Under the pieces are notes generated by a model, which saw only the letters and a program-made list of their open reading frames with translations, had not been told where the DNA came from and did not search any database. Positions 22,152 through 34,875 of a stretch of DNA of 64,000 bases are shown in pieces. The stretch is from Isoetes taiwanensis (lineage: Eukaryota; Streptophyta; Lycopodiopsida; Isoetales; Isoetaceae). A program made the position numbers and the translations under genes. Where the stretch lies: NCBI GenBank assembly GCA_021234155.1, contig JAJEKV010000095.1:2686372-2750371 (forward strand). Direction: 5' to 3'. The stretch's first letter is position 1. Every line of letters starts with the position of its first letter.

Positions 22152-25100
22152 TTTTTTTTTTTTTTTTTTTTTGTTGAAAGCTAGAGTTATATTTATAAAA
22201 TAAAAGGTACAATGAGACTAAAAGAAAGGAGGCCCTAGAAGAGGCATGAGCTCAAGGCTCCCATATTGGGCCTAGCCCTCTAATTATTGGTGGCAAAGCC
22301 GCCCATATCCTCCATCCAAGAACACTTAAAATACTGATAGAACCCTTGAGAAGAACCCAATCTGTCCAGTGATTTGTCATAATTACGGCCCCATTTCCTG
22401 ATATGGGAGATTGCCATTAGCGCCACTCCATGGTTGAAGACATTTTTAATTTTGGTGGTGGAAATAGTTTGCCCACCCAAAGGTAACCTGAAGCAACGGT
22501 GCTTTCCACACGCCCATAAGGCCAAGCAGGTGATGGAGTACCCGATTTTGTCTGTATGAGCCATGCTAATCTCAGGCCAGTGTAGCTGAGCCCTGTCTAG
22601 TTGTAGAAGAGGTGCCACCCAGTCCCAAAATTCTCTCACCTTGGGGCAAAAGAACAAGTGCCCAATTGTTTCTACTTCTCCACATAAAAGTGGGCATTGG
22701 GTGTCATCCTTTGTTTTCCTTTTGAGCAGCCACGTTTTGGTAGCTAGGCCACAGCGCCAAGTGAGCCACATGAATAGCTGCACTCTTCCGGAGCAATACG
22801 AGGTCCAAGCATTTCCTCAATTGCACAAGTAGTTCGTTTGCGAGAGAGATTGATGTGTATGGAGACCGCAGCAGGTCGTCATCTACTAATAATGTATATA
22901 CTCCTCTCACGAGAATAAGAAGGCTTGCCATTTAGCAACCAAACTTCCTCGGGGCCTTCATTTCCGAAATCATGCTCACCTCATTAAGTATTTTCTTTGT
23001 GCACCATTCTCATTTGAGTGTGTTCCACCAATCTGATTTTTATGCTAGTCCATGACCTCCATCAGTCTCGATCCGAATCCCATATATGCTTCGGATGTGT
23101 GATGCCGGCCAGACTTCCCATTTGGTATAGATCCTAGGATGCATTAATGCAAGGGGGTAATCCACTTGTGGGCTCACCATTGGGCTCCGAATATGGGCAA
23201 ATTACCCAGCTTGCCAAGTCGGGTTGGGCAGGCTTGAAGCAATCCTTGACATCTTGCCGGGCTTCTAGAATTGCGCATGATGCGGTGGAGGTGCCTGGTG
23301 CAAGTTTGTAGTCATTAAAACATGCTGACTTGCAAGTGCGATGCGAGAGATGGTTTTGAGAGAGGGCTGGCTCTTCCCGGCCGGTGCACGATGAACACCG
23401 AGCCTATTGCTGAATCCCCATGGAGTGCATTCCATACTAGCTTGCCCACCAAGGCTTGAGAGTGTTTGAAGAGATCTCTCCCTCAGGAGTCCTCCACGGG
23501 ACTGGGCTTACGAGACTTGACCAAGCGATCTTGGGTGCACCTTGCCAAACAAATCCAGCAGAATCTTTTTTGTATTCTCTCATAGACATACTTGGGTGCA
23601 AGCAAAGCGATGAAGCATACACCAAAGAACTTTCGGGACACAATTGGCTGCGTGATTCGACCTGCCATGGATAGGCCTTTTCCAGCCCATATGTTGATTC
23701 TTTTTTCAGCTTATCAAGCATTGCATTCCGTGTTTCGAAGGGAGAGTTCCCATTGCCAGCGGGAGTCCAAGTAGCTTGGTGCATTTGTCTCTCTTAAGGA
23801 TTTGAATGCCGAGCTTAGTTACTTGAGTGGGCAGCCTGCGTGTAGTGTGGCCAAGCAATCGAAAGCATTTGTTGGGATTGAGACATATTCCAGTGGCTAT
23901 GCTGAAGTATTTGATGGCTTTGAAGCAATTCTCAATGCTATCATCATCGCACCTCAAGAATATGAATGTGTCGCTTCGGGTGAATCGTTGTATCTTGAGT
24001 TGGCCTTGGGTTGATGGTGGGAGCTTAATTCCAGAAATTTCACCCATACTGGATCTTCTCCAAGACTAAAAAGAGTCCAGCACATTTGCTAACATGATGA
24101 ATATGTAGGGAAGCAAGTGGGCCCGCCTTTACTCCCTTCCTCAATGGGAATAGTTGTGTTGGACTGCCATTGATAAGAATGGGCGCAGTGTGAGCCTTAT
24201 TTAGCCCGAGAATGACCTCAATTATTTTGTATTTGAATCCAAGCTTAGTCATGACTCTTTGAATAGAATCCCAATGAATCAGTATCAAAGGCTGCCTGAA
24301 GTCTAGCTTTAGCATAATGCATTGTTGCTTGCTTTGCGCTTGAGCCCAATGCAAGCCTTCGTGATTTGCAAGATAGTTAGATAAAATGCTTCAGCCGGGT
24401 AAGAAGGCTGCTTGCTCGGTCCGATCATTTTGTTAAGGATAGGCTTCATTCTATTGGCGATGAGCTTGGCCAATAATTTGTAAGTAGTATTTGTCAACGC
24501 AATTGGAAGCCATTCTTCCAATGCGTTTGGGTTCTCCACCTTCGGTAATAAGGCAATAAAGCCAGTGGATAGAGCTGGGTGCAAGCTTCCATGCTTCCAT
24601 GCTCCTTGAAGTACCTCAGTTAGATCGTCCCCAAGCTCCTCGCGCGAATTCTAAAAGAATTGGGCGGAAATCCATCGGGTCCCGGGGATTTTCCCCGTGC
24701 CATGCTCTTGAGTGTCTTTGTGGACTTCCTCCTTGACAATGCTTACAAAGGGATTCATTTTCTCTTTGTGTTTACGGTTGGCTGCAAGATATCTAGGCGT
24801 GATCCATGGCCTCCATGTACTCTTGAGGGAGGACATCTTACGCAAAACAGTTTTGTATAGGCATCCATGAAGAAGTTTTGAATCCCTTTGGGATCCGTAA
24901 TGAGGTTCATGTTGCTGTCCCTGACTTGATTGATGCCATTCTCCATCACTCTGGTACCAGCAAGCCTAAAGAATACTTTAGAGCTCTCGCAATCCATGTT
25001 TTCATGCCACTTGGCTTTTAGCTGGGACCGCCGCTTTGCTGGCCTCGTCTTCTTCAAGGGATTTAATCTTCCCATCAAGGAATGCTTCCTGATTTTGTAG

Positions 25101-25644
25101 CTTTGGTGTCGGGTTGGGCAACTCATTAGAAGGGGCGCACAATCCTCATTTCATTGTAAAGGAGGAGCTTTTCCTGATGGAATTGCTTAGCTCTCTCACG
25201 GCCCCAGTCTTTTATCCATGCCTTGAGCTTTTTCAGCTTGAGGGACCAGTCATGCATGCTCTTGCTTGTGCTCACCTTGGGCAGCGAAGCGAGAAAGACT
25301 TTGAAGGGCCTGCAAAACTCTGCTTTGTTTAAGTAACTGACATTTAGCTTGAATGGTGTAGCTCCTCGCTTGAAGGTGCAGGAAGGCGTGTCAAAGGTAA
25401 GTTTCTGAGGTATGTGATCAGATTGTGTGTAGCCCAAGTCTCCTTCTACAAAGCATTTATCAAGGAAGGGAGCGGTTCGGCTTACCAGGTAGAATCGATC
25501 AAGTAGGCAATAGACTCGTTTATCACCATCCTGCTTATTGCTCCAAGAGAACTCTGAAGATGATGGCGGGATTAGCGAGAATCCAATGGTATCTATCAGA
25601 CCCTCCCATGCTAGTTTTTCTTCTGCTGAAAGGTTCCTGAGAAG
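22152..25644 (-). mobile_element. LINE (L1-type), 5'-truncated and decayed
   Basis: A minus-strand non-LTR retrotransposon with a poly(A) tail (poly-T at 22152-22172). Pieces in several frames: endonuclease end (LGYTQSDHIP near 25430), reverse transcriptase (FIALLPKVENPNALEEWLPI near 24560; KLDFRQPL near 24310; CDDDSIENC near 23960, in place of the usual F/YADD), and a C-terminal zinc knuckle (CPLLCGEVETIGHLFFC near 22690). The turn usually reading GVRQGCPLSPYLF is degraded to GVKAGPLASLHIH. Many frameshifts make it inactive. The left part of the endonuclease and all of ORF1 are missing. It interrupts the GTGGTTTTT repeat. Confidence 0.9.
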
Positions 25645-25856
25645 TGTGGTTTTCTGAAGGAGTGGCTATATTTTTACAGAAGTGTGGTTTTCTGAAGTGA
25701 TGTAGTTTTTACGTAGCTATTTCTTAAGGAAGTATGGTTTTTTTGAGGCTATTTCTTCAGCAAAGCACCACCACCTGGAATATTGTTTGTGTGCTCAATT
25801 TTGGGAATGTATCGTATTGTTTTATATTCGTGAAAAATAACTTCAACGGTTAGATC
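25645..25856. repeat. Continuation of the GTGGTTTTT repeat region
   Basis: GAAGTGTGGTTTTCTGAAG units resume directly after the LINE. A 15-bp match (AGTGGCTATATTTTT) lies at 22142 and 25661 on either side, but it is itself repeat-like, so I do not rely on it as a target duplication. Confidence 0.7.
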
Positions 25857-26668
25857 CAACATGGCTCAAACATGCCACATGGGCTCCAACATGCCAATTA
25901 GGTGCCAACATGCCAAGGTGGCTCAAGCATGCCACCTGGGCACCAACATGCCACCTAGGCTCAAACATGCCAAGGTGGCTCAAATATGACATGCGGGCTC
26001 CTATATGCCACCTATAGGCTCCAACATGCCACCTAGGCTCCAACATGACACCTAGGCTCCAGCATGACACCTAGGCTCAAACATGCCACATGGGCTTCAT
26101 GCCACCTAGGCTCCAACATGTCAAGGTGGTTCAAACATGCCATGTGGGCTCCAACATGCCACCTAGGCTCCAGCCTGCCAAGCTGGCTCAAGCATGCCGC
26201 CTAGGCACCAACATGCCACCAAGGCTCAAACATGCCAAGGTGGCTCAAACATGCCATGCGGGCTCCAACACACCACCTATGCCAAGGTGGCTCAAACATG
26301 CCACCTAGGCTCCAACATGGCTCAAACATGCCAAGGTGCATGCCACGCGAGCTCCAACATGCTAAGGTGTCTCAAAAATGCCACGCGGGCTCCTACATGC
26401 CACCTAGGCTCCAACATGCCAAGGTGGCTCAAACATGCCACGTGGGCTCCAACATACCACCTAGGCTCCAACATGCCACCTAGGCTCAAACATGCCAAGG
26501 TGGTTCAAACGTGCAACGTGGGCTCCAACATGTCACCTAGGCTCCAACATGCCAAGGTGGCTCAAACATGCCAAAGTGGCTCAAACATGCCATGTGGGCT
26601 CCAGCATGCCAAGGTGGCTCAAACATGCCAAGGTGGCCCAAACATGCCACACAGGCTCCAACACAAGG
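25857..26668 (+). repeat. Minisatellite 1, 19-bp unit
   Basis: About 42 copies of a 19-bp unit, CTCAAACATGCCAAGGTGG and variants ending CACGTGGG or CACCTAGG. Variants often follow each other in a fixed three-step order (57 bp). Because 57 is a multiple of three, long open frames appear on both strands; they are not genes. Confidence 0.95.
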
Positions 26669-28150
26669 CATCCAAAATAAAAAAACTACATGGTTTTTCC
26701 CATGGTTAAGACTAGAAAACCATTCCACAAAATCAATGGGTCTTTGTGGGTTAATTTCATTAAAAACCATATGAGGCTAAAGTATTTGGTTTTCTTGTAA
26801 GGTTCACTAGGGTGGTATTATGGCATGGAAATTGCTAACGGCTCTTTCCTAGTGTTTGTCAAAGTGGTATTTTATGTTGGTAAATGGATGTGGTATATTA
26901 TAATGTTTTAGAAGTAGGGTTTCCCAATGTGGTATAATATGGTGGTTGTGGATGTGGTTTGATGTCGCGGCTCTATTTATGTGATTTTATGATGTGGTTA
27001 GTTATTGTGGTAAATGCACACTCGCGATGTGTTATATGCAGTAAATCACTATTATTTAATTAGTTGAAGTGCTTAGGTTATTGTATTAAAACACTACTAT
27101 GTTTATCAAACTTAGATCTAATTGTTAGTTGTAGAAATGCATGGTTTTGTAGTACACTAGATTCATGGTTATCATTTATAAACAAGTATTGCTATATAGT
27201 CTAAAGCATTTCAAATTACTAGACTAAACTATTAAGGATTGTGGATGGTTTCTTATGTATTGTAGTACTTATTAAGGTTGGTAATCCACTAATGGCTTTT
27301 AATCTAAAGCGTTCCAACTATTGCATGGAAAACATGCCTATCTTTACACTTAAGATGTACTCGTTAAGGCTGATAAACCACTAACGTTTCTATTCTTAAG
27401 CTTCTTAAGTTTTTGCATATAAAGACGTGCAATCTTTCCACTAAATATCTAATAGTTTTTTCAATTATACACGCAATGGTGAAGATGACAAATCACTACA
27501 TTTCTATGATCCGAAACACTTTTAGTTTATGAATGAAAACCATAGCAATCTTATTAATTATCCATGTACATCTTTGTACAATGACTGCATAGTTTCTTAA
27601 CATGTACGTATAGTGTTTATGATTAAATGCATTGTGTGCTCAACATATACCCCTAATGCTTAAGACTACTTAACCATAAATGCTTTTCACATCCAAGCAG
27701 TTAACCATAAATGCTTTTCACATCCAAGCAGTTAAGTTTAGACTAAAACAACTACTTAAAGTGTAGTGGTCTTTTGCATGGTTTCGTAACATTGTAGGGT
27801 TCTTAAACTGCTACTACTTTTGGAGATGAAAGCATTTGTATTTAAATGTTTTTTCCTTGCGTGGTATTTACAAGAACCACTACTACTTTTTGTTGAAATG
27901 GTATTTACATGTTTTTTTCTTGTGGTTTCACTATAACCCCAAAATTTGCTCTATGCATAGTTTTTTGCCGTTCTTTTTGCAAAAAAAAACACCTAAAGTC
28001 CATGCGTAATATTATTCCGAAAATGCTAGAAACAACGGGTAATTTTTTAGCGTGGTTTTTCACAAACAAAAAAACGCTTTTAGATAATAACACATGTATT
28101 GTTAGTGTTGTTTTTGGTACACTAACATGTTTTTTTCTAGTGTAGAAACA
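26669..28150. other. T-rich GTGGTTTT-type region, no gene seen
   Basis: Low-complexity DNA with recurring ATGTGGTTT/TGTGGTA motifs and two copies of TTAACCATAAATGCTTTTCA (27670, 27704). Nothing codes. Confidence 0.6.
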
Positions 28151-28744
28151 ATGTGTTCAAATTAAACAAAAAATCAACAAAGATATCTAACTTAAGAACT
28201 TAAGAATAGCAGTTGTTTTCAATTGCATGAGAAAATGAAATTACACGATTGCAATGATATCCATTATAATTATTCCTGCCAAGCTTGGTTAATTCATAGA
28301 CAGAACCATAGTCATTGTTATGGTGTGAAGTGCTGTAAGCATGTAGTAAGTGCTACGGTCATGATCATGATCATGGTCTGAACCATATTCTGAGCCATGG
28401 TATGAAGAATGACCAGGATAATAGTTGTGGCAGTCAGATTGTTGCCAATTGTTGCTATTTGCCTGTGTTGACAAAGTATAATAATGTGCTGTCTAAAACT
28501 CTGCAGACTTCCGTATGTTTTCAGCTTCTTCAACATCTTATGTATTGTGATTTTTGCAGCTTTGAATCCACCTCAACGGAATGAACACCTGCATCAGAAT
28601 CTGATTAGTAATGGTGGACCAAGAGTCAATTTTTTATACCAAAAGGTTTTATTCCAAGAGCAATCATGATTAATTTTATGGTTGCAAGCAGAAATAGAAT
28701 ATTGACATGAATAACATGCATAAGAGATCATAAAAAAGAACAAG
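28151..28744. other. Unrecognised stretch; short His/Asp-rich minus-strand frame
   Basis: A minus-strand frame at 28289-28474 includes YHGSEYGSDHDHDHDRS, but it is short, has no recognisable family and no supporting splice structure beyond a possible CAG. It may be a captured exon fragment. The plus-strand part 28550-28660 shows LNPPQRNEHLHQNLISNGG after a possible TTTTTGCAG acceptor, also unrecognised. Confidence 0.3.
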
Positions 28745-29209
28745 TATCTATGATGAGATGAATACAATTATAGAAAGTATACGTTTCTGTGAATTGAATC
28801 AGATTTTTGCCCCATTCTCTCCACACTTATTTCCTGATTCTTTCCCAGGTGTATCACCAGGGGATTGCCAAGGTAAGGATGATGCGTTGGCTAAGGGATG
28901 TAAAGGTAATCCTGACCAGTATGGTAACCATAGAAGCCCAAGAATTGTATCTCTAAAACATCATTGGTGGTGGATGATGAACACCATCTGGGATGGGCTA
29001 AGTGAGACTAGGAGGCATGATGGGCATATAGTGTTTATAGAAGAGGATCACTATCTATATCCCAATGCATATAGAAACATTCAGAAACTAATTATGCTGA
29101 AAGGTGTTAAATGCCCAGAATGCTGGGCTGTCAATTTAGCCCCTTGGGATATTAAATCAAGAGGAGAAGAGGGAGAATTTCTGCTTGCAGAAAGGATAGG
29201 GAACATGGG
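28745..29209 (+). pseudogene. GlcNAc-transferase II (MGAT2) gene fragment
   Basis: A continuous frame matches the middle of alpha-1,6-mannosyl-glycoprotein 2-beta-N-acetylglucosaminyltransferase, the Golgi enzyme that makes complex N-glycans. Diagnostic blocks: FPDSFPGVSPGDCQGKDDA, GNPDQYGNHRSPRIVSLKH, WWWMMNTIWDGLSETRRHDG, FIEEDHYLYPNAYRNIQ (the E-E-D-H metal-site block), and KCPECWAVNLAPWDIKSRGE. After GNMGY the similarity stops and a Lys-rich, purine-rich sequence follows (FKKEKKKGK). The N-terminal membrane anchor and the C-terminal catalytic half are missing. It begins near IYDEMNTIIESIRFC (28750). The fragment itself has no stop, so it is fairly young, but it cannot make enzyme. How it got here is not clear; no Helitron ends bracket it. 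Confidence 0.88.
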
Positions 29210-31496
29210 ATATTTCAAGAAAGAAAAAAAAAAGGGAAAAACGCTTATTTGCTTATCTGCGAATTAACTATTGTACAATAATAGAGCTGGAAAGAAAGAA
29301 AAAAGATGAAAGAGGAAGATGCTTATCTGTAAATTGTCTTCTGGCCGAAATAGCTGGGACTTCAGTCTTTTGCAGCAAAAAGGGTAACCGCAGGGCTCTG
29401 CTTTTCTTGAGCAATCAGCCATGGTAGCCTTAATCAGATTAAATATTTTTATAAAACCCTGAATCTAAACCCTGCCATGTAAATATGGTTGGATCTTGTA
29501 CAGAAGCTATGAAGAAAGAGAAGCAGCGGCCAAACCATAAGCAACTTCTTTGTGCATCCATCGGTTATGGCAGAAGAGAGTTTTTGGTGGCTATTGCAGC
29601 TTTTCGATCCAAGAAGCTCCAAAAACATGCAAAATTAGGGCCAAGATTTGGGAGAGAAGAACTGGCGATGGCGGGGTTATGGGGCTTCAAATCTGGAGCT
29701 AATCGGACAGCGGCTTCGCAAATCCGACAATAGAGATGCAAATTCGGCAGCCCATCGCCATAATCTGCAGCATGGAGACAAGTCCGGCAGCCCATCGCCA
29801 TAGACGGTGATTCTTGGCAGCAGGGAGGCAAATCCAGAATCAATATAGAGTCTTCAATATAGAGGCAGGCAAAACGGCCGCCACACCTGCTGCTGATTCT
29901 TCTTTCTTGCCAAAAAAAGAGGAGGCTCGTTTCATGATTTCGTTAGTTTAACCTAAAACTAAAACTAAAAGTAAGTAAAAAATGAATGAGCAAATTAAAA
30001 TCATAATTAAAATTAAACTAGTATCAATGCTAGTATGAGGAGATATTCTAAGAATATTCCAAATATTGAAACTAGTCAATCCTTTTGATCAAACATTTGT
30101 ACAGGATTAGTTCCCGTAGTTTTAATTTATATCGGACTATATCCTTATACATCAAAATTTGTTCCGATCGTATATCCTTTCAAAAAAATTTGTTCCGGAA
30201 AATTTGAGTTTTGTACAGGAAAAAAACAACTGTTCCTGGGAACTTGTCACACACTGATAGACATGCCAAAATGAGCGCTATACGAAAATGAGGGCCTAGG
30301 CGGGAACATAGACAAATACAAATGACAGGACAATAGGATGATAGGGCCTGGATCGAAATCCAGGTCGTTCATCTCCACCGTTGAATCAAATATCTTTTTA
30401 TAATAGTATCAAAAACGTATTTTCGTTCTAAGCAATCCTTACATACCATGGTGTAGCACTTCGCTTGCTCCATGCTTAGTGCACTATCTACACTTGCACT
30501 TTCCCTTGAGGCAATTATCTGCATGCTATGTTCATGTATGGATTCCGTCAAACAAAACTAGCATGCAACATCAGGTCCTATATCTACCACTATAGCATTT
30601 TCCCATGAGAATACATCTTGCATGGGTCTGCAACTCAACATTATCGTTGCCATCATGCAACAACAAATTGCATGTCTATACTTGATAATCATCCAAATAT
30701 TAAATTAGAAAATATGAGGGTCTGCAATTCAACATATTGTTGCCATAATGCAACATAAAATTGCATGTCTAACATGACAATCATCCAATATTAAAATATA
30801 AAACATGGCGCACCTTACATCTTGCTATTTAACTTCTACATGTGCCATGCTTCATGTTCATTCTAAACAGTACAAGGGAAAACAATGGGTCCATTATTTT
30901 CCTTGCAAATGTTAGTTGTCAAAAATTTCTTTTGGGACAAATTTCAAATTCCAGTTCATAGTCAGGCTTAGCAAGAATAACCTAGCTAGCATGATGTCTT
31001 ATGGGTAGGTCAACATAATGCCATATAGGTCACCCTCTTACTGATTTAATGTAAAATCAGATCCATGGCAAATTCAAGTGAGAAATCAATGGACCATGGC
31101 AGACTGAAAAACAAGATTAGAGAATATTACCATTTGAAATAATGTCAATTGATTAATGTCAATGGGTTAAGCTCCATGTTCATGGTAGGGCTCAGCTAGA
31201 AATAACCTAGCATGTTTCATGTCTTATACGTGCTACACCTGCATTTTCCCTTGAGAAAATATCCAGCATGGTCTGAAAGTCAATATCCCCATGTCAAAAT
31301 AATGTGCATGCTCCAGTTAGTTCCAGGCATCAGGATGCTAGGTCTTTGCGGGAGGTAAAAAGTTGCAACATTGTGGGCAACACCCATAGACTAGCATGAC
31401 AACAAGTTATGGTGTCAGTGCTTGGACCAATGCTTTGTTGGGATATTCCCCTCCATATCAAATATCCAAGGCGTAAGATTTATATGGAGATACCAT
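29210..31496. other. Long stretch with no recognised gene
   Basis: Contains short direct repeats (GGCAGCCCATCGCCATA at 29748 and 29787) and a diverged ~95-bp tandem duplication at about 30623-30810 (GGGTCTGCAA[C/T]TCAACAT...). Open frames are short and unsupported. Confidence 0.5.
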
Positions 31497-31745
31497 TGAC
31501 CTTCCAAGGAGTTTTAAGGATCTGTCTTCTGGCATCAACACCCTTCCTCTATGTCATGGCACGATGCAAGATCCTAGATGAATTTGACTAGGATATGCCT
31601 CCAAAACCCTTCAAGAACCTAGCAACAGACAGGGTTTACGTTTTGGAGGCCATATCATAGTCAAATTTGTCCAGGACCTTGCACCGTGTCAGCACATAGA
31701 GGGAGGGTGTTGACGCTAGAAGGCAGACCCTTAAAACCTTCCAGG
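31497..31745. repeat. Foldback element with ~105-bp arms
   Basis: The left arm (about 31497-31603) and right arm (about 31640-31745) are inverted copies (GGATATGCCTCCAAAAC against GTTTTGGAGGCCATATC, and TTCTGGCATCAACACCC against GGGTGTTGACGC). The ~36-bp loop holds AACCTAGCAAC. Related single arms occur at 32270-32350 and 36880-36970. Confidence 0.8.
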
Positions 31746-32369
31746 AGCAGCTTGTTTCAAATGTCCTCTCCCTATAGCCCTGGCAACAGATCAGCAATTC
31801 TCGCACTCTGGTTGGCTCTTCCAGTGGACTTAAAACGTTGACATAACCATGTGGACCAAGATTGGTCCAGAGAACTTAACAAACTGTGAAGCGTCATGCA
31901 GCCAACCATGTAAAAACCTAAGTATTTTATCGTTCAGGCGGTACAGCGGCTCCAGAATGGTGATTCGACTTCGCCATATTTTTCGGAATAGTAAAATTCC
32001 CCTAGTGACCAAGTTACACGGTCAATTTTGCTAAAGAAAGAAACACGAATGCCCTACATGGCAATATTTCGCAGCCACCTCCTAGGTCAATTAAGTACAA
32101 GTGTGTTTGACATGAGCTACATTGGCACTTCTTCGAGAAGGGATGGTCTTTTGCCTACGAGACTTTGTCTCCAGAGTAATGTCGATGTTCTGAGTCTATT
32201 CGCAGAGCCAATTCACAGTTCCAGAGTGGGAAAACTGTCTGTCCGTGGCGAGGGGCTTTTGGGAGAGGACATTTGGGCCGAGCTGCTTCTGGGGGGTTTT
32301 AAGGGTCCTTCTTCTGGCAGCAACACTCTCTCTCTACATGATAATATGGCGCAAAGTTGAGTGAGGCTT
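31746..32369. repeat. Dispersed repeat copy (partner at 36691-36976)
   Basis: 32052-32345 matches 36691-36935: CAGCCACCTCCTAG..., GACATGAGCTAC, GTAATGTCGA[T/C]GTTCTGAGTC, and GGTTTTAAGGGTCC. Both then lead into the foldback-type arm. A plus-strand open frame runs through this copy but not the other, and I do not recognise it. Confidence 0.65.
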
Positions 32370-32541
32370 ACAAGTACAGAAATTCGGTTATGTTATCTTG
32401 CTATTAGAGCATCTAATAAGTCTCAGCAAGAACAGGATGAAGAAGTTGAGATTCTCATGTAGTAATTCTGTTCTTGTTTTGTAGCATTGTACCTTTATTA
32501 TATAATATAAAAATCCCCCTTTCCTTCAAAAAAAAAAAAAG
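32370..32541 (+). mobile_element. LINE 3' tail (strongly 5'-truncated)
   Basis: CATTGTACCTTTATTATATA followed by ATAAAAATCC, CCTTTCCTTC and a 13-base poly(A). The same end pattern (TTGTACC, TTATT, ATAAA, then poly(A)) closes the LINEs at 22.15 and 45.72 kb and the retroposon at 57.4-58.8 kb. The 5' limit is not clear. Confidence 0.6.
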
Positions 32542-34130
32542 GGGAAAAAAAAGAAAGCATGTAATTGGCAAAAAGTTTGTTGTACTCAATGCTCTGGTAA
32601 TAAATCTATTTCATACAAAAGAAATTGTGTCTGTATTATTTCCAGGTTCTTTTATGTCCCGTGTATACTGTATACTGATGGAATCACTATTTGTGTTATC
32701 AGTTATAAGCAGCTTGCTCAGTTATTACCTGCGCGATATGATCATCCAATATTCAACGTTCTTCTGACATATTCAAAACAGAGAAACATTATTGTGAAGG
32801 TTCATGTCAATGGCATTCAATGGTTGCATTTGAATTTTGTATGTAACATGTATTAGAGTATGCAACTTATCTGGCAAACAATGCTCAAACACTGCTAATT
32901 CGATATGTAAAGTTCTTTTCTAAAGCAAGCTTTGTCAAATACCACCATCTAAATTTTGAACTATTTGCGAAAGTCCAAATGAATAACACTGTTCATTTGG
33001 TATTTGACCGGATCAATATTTGTTAGTTGACTGGCAATGCATCATTCACAAATAAAACTTTTTCTCTTCTTCGATCATCGTGCCGGAAGACCAAGCATTT
33101 GATTCGGCTACTACAACTTTGATTCTCTAACAAATTACAGATAACGGTCTCCTGCAATATGGCTTGAAACTTTCTAAAAGAACCACGTATTCGACCTCCA
33201 GGCAAAAATCTTGTACCACCAAATTCGACCTCCCTGTAGAAATCTTGTACCACCGAGTATAGATAACGATAGGCTAATTTGAGTGCAATCCATAGTTCCC
33301 ATGTGCATCATGATCATAAGATATGAAAATCATTCAAAAACATGTGGTTGTTAAAGGGTTGAATCTATGTGAACACAATAGTAGGAATTGACAAAAAATG
33401 ATATGCCTGCGGATCACATGAATCCTTTAAACGGGACCAATATGTGATTTTTAACTAAGCATTGTGGAGATCAATGGAGCTAATCCTGCAGAAGCTTGAA
33501 CTGTCGGGGTTATAAATACCTAGAGTCAATGCTCAAGCAATATTATGGTCAATGATTTCTACTAGAGTGTTTTGCATGGTTGTAAAGGTTAGAAATTAAA
33601 TAAGAAAAGTGACATAACAATTTGCATAAAGTCTCTATCAAAATGAACTCAAACTGAAATTTTATTAACTCACAAATTGCCCTCATTTGTTTCTTTCTCA
33701 ACATCAAAGTGATCTAGAGGAAACAACATTTAAAATTGAATACATCAAATAATAATGTGGAAGCATAATGTGTGTACATCCACAACTACAAACTAAGTTT
33801 GTCGTCTTCACATGTAAAGTTCTAAGTCGATCATTTGTCTATCTCCACAATCTCGATATCACAACTATTCTATTATAGATGCACAGATTAAACCTTTTAG
33901 AATATGTTCTATCTTTGATGTCGGGATCCTAAAACTTCGAATCCACAAGAAATATTCACAAGCTAATGTACTACTCAAGGTTTCTATAACCTCAACATCG
34001 CAATCGTGCGCACTTGTAGGACCTGACATTACAAATCTTGAGATCATTTCCACCCTAGAAATTGGAACTGTAATTAATATCTCAAATTATGTTTGTTAAG
34101 TTTAGATAAAACCACTATAAAATACCATCA
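32542..34130. other. AT-rich stretch with no recognised gene
   Basis: A pair of near repeats (AAATCTTGTACCACC[A/G]A near 33208 and 33241) is the only structure noticed. Confidence 0.5.
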
Positions 34131-34875
34131 ACTATAAAGAAAAAACCATGAAAGATTTGACTATATAGACTATGTTAGCTTCCATCTTGCGAAGATTGAC
34201 CAGCAAAACCATGTTAAAGACCACAAGTAATTTAAAGTCATAATAACTTAGGAAAGTAGATATAAAACCACACAATGATTTAAGTGTTCCATGACAAAAA
34301 CCAGTAACATTCTTTTGTGAATAAGAAATTGCAAAAGTCAATCAACAAACCATATTAAAAAACTAGTAACAATTTGGCAAGTCATGTTAGCTTAGAAATT
34401 ACTATGGAAAACCTCACATGAAAAATGCTATGTCTAGAACCATTAAAGTATTTATAGTCAAAAAACACTAACATTTTGGCATGTCGTGTTTTCTTGCAAA
34501 ACTAGGATGAAAAACCGCAAACAAAAACATGTTATTAAACTATATAAAAAACCTTGAAGTATTACCAGTTAAATCCGCTCTCAAAACCATCTACACATAT
34601 TAAAAAACTAGTAAACATCCCTTTCTTACTCTCAATGTTGCAAACTGCATGATTAACCATCATGACATGTCAAATCAGTACCAAAAACCTTGATATAAAC
34701 CTTTATCGCTTTCAAATAACCATATTAGAGTATAAACTAGCATATAAAACCACATTCACATTTTAAAAACCACTTCAATATGTGGATTTTATTGAGAAAA
34801 AGTATTTTTGCTCAGAAAACCACTATCATAGTGGTTTTGTAGTGGTTATTTATAATGGTTAAATTTTTGGGCGCC
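34131..34875. repeat. AAAACCAC-rich region
   Basis: The reverse-complement counterpart of the GTGGTTTT DNA at 26.7-28.1 kb: recurring AAAACCA[C/T] blocks leading into minisatellite 2, ending with an AACCACTA...TAGTGGTT inverted pair near 34820-34850. Confidence 0.65.

Noticed and set aside
22142-25675. A 15-bp direct repeat (AGTGGCTATATTTTT) around the decayed LINE
   Set aside because: It is made of the local repeat unit, and one copy lies about 16 bp beyond the apparent LINE border, so it is weak as a target duplication.
25857-26668. Open frames with MPRWLKHATWAPTCHLGSN-like repeats
   Set aside because: The 57-bp repeat keeps several frames open on both strands; the same frames appear in the second array. 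No start context or domain.
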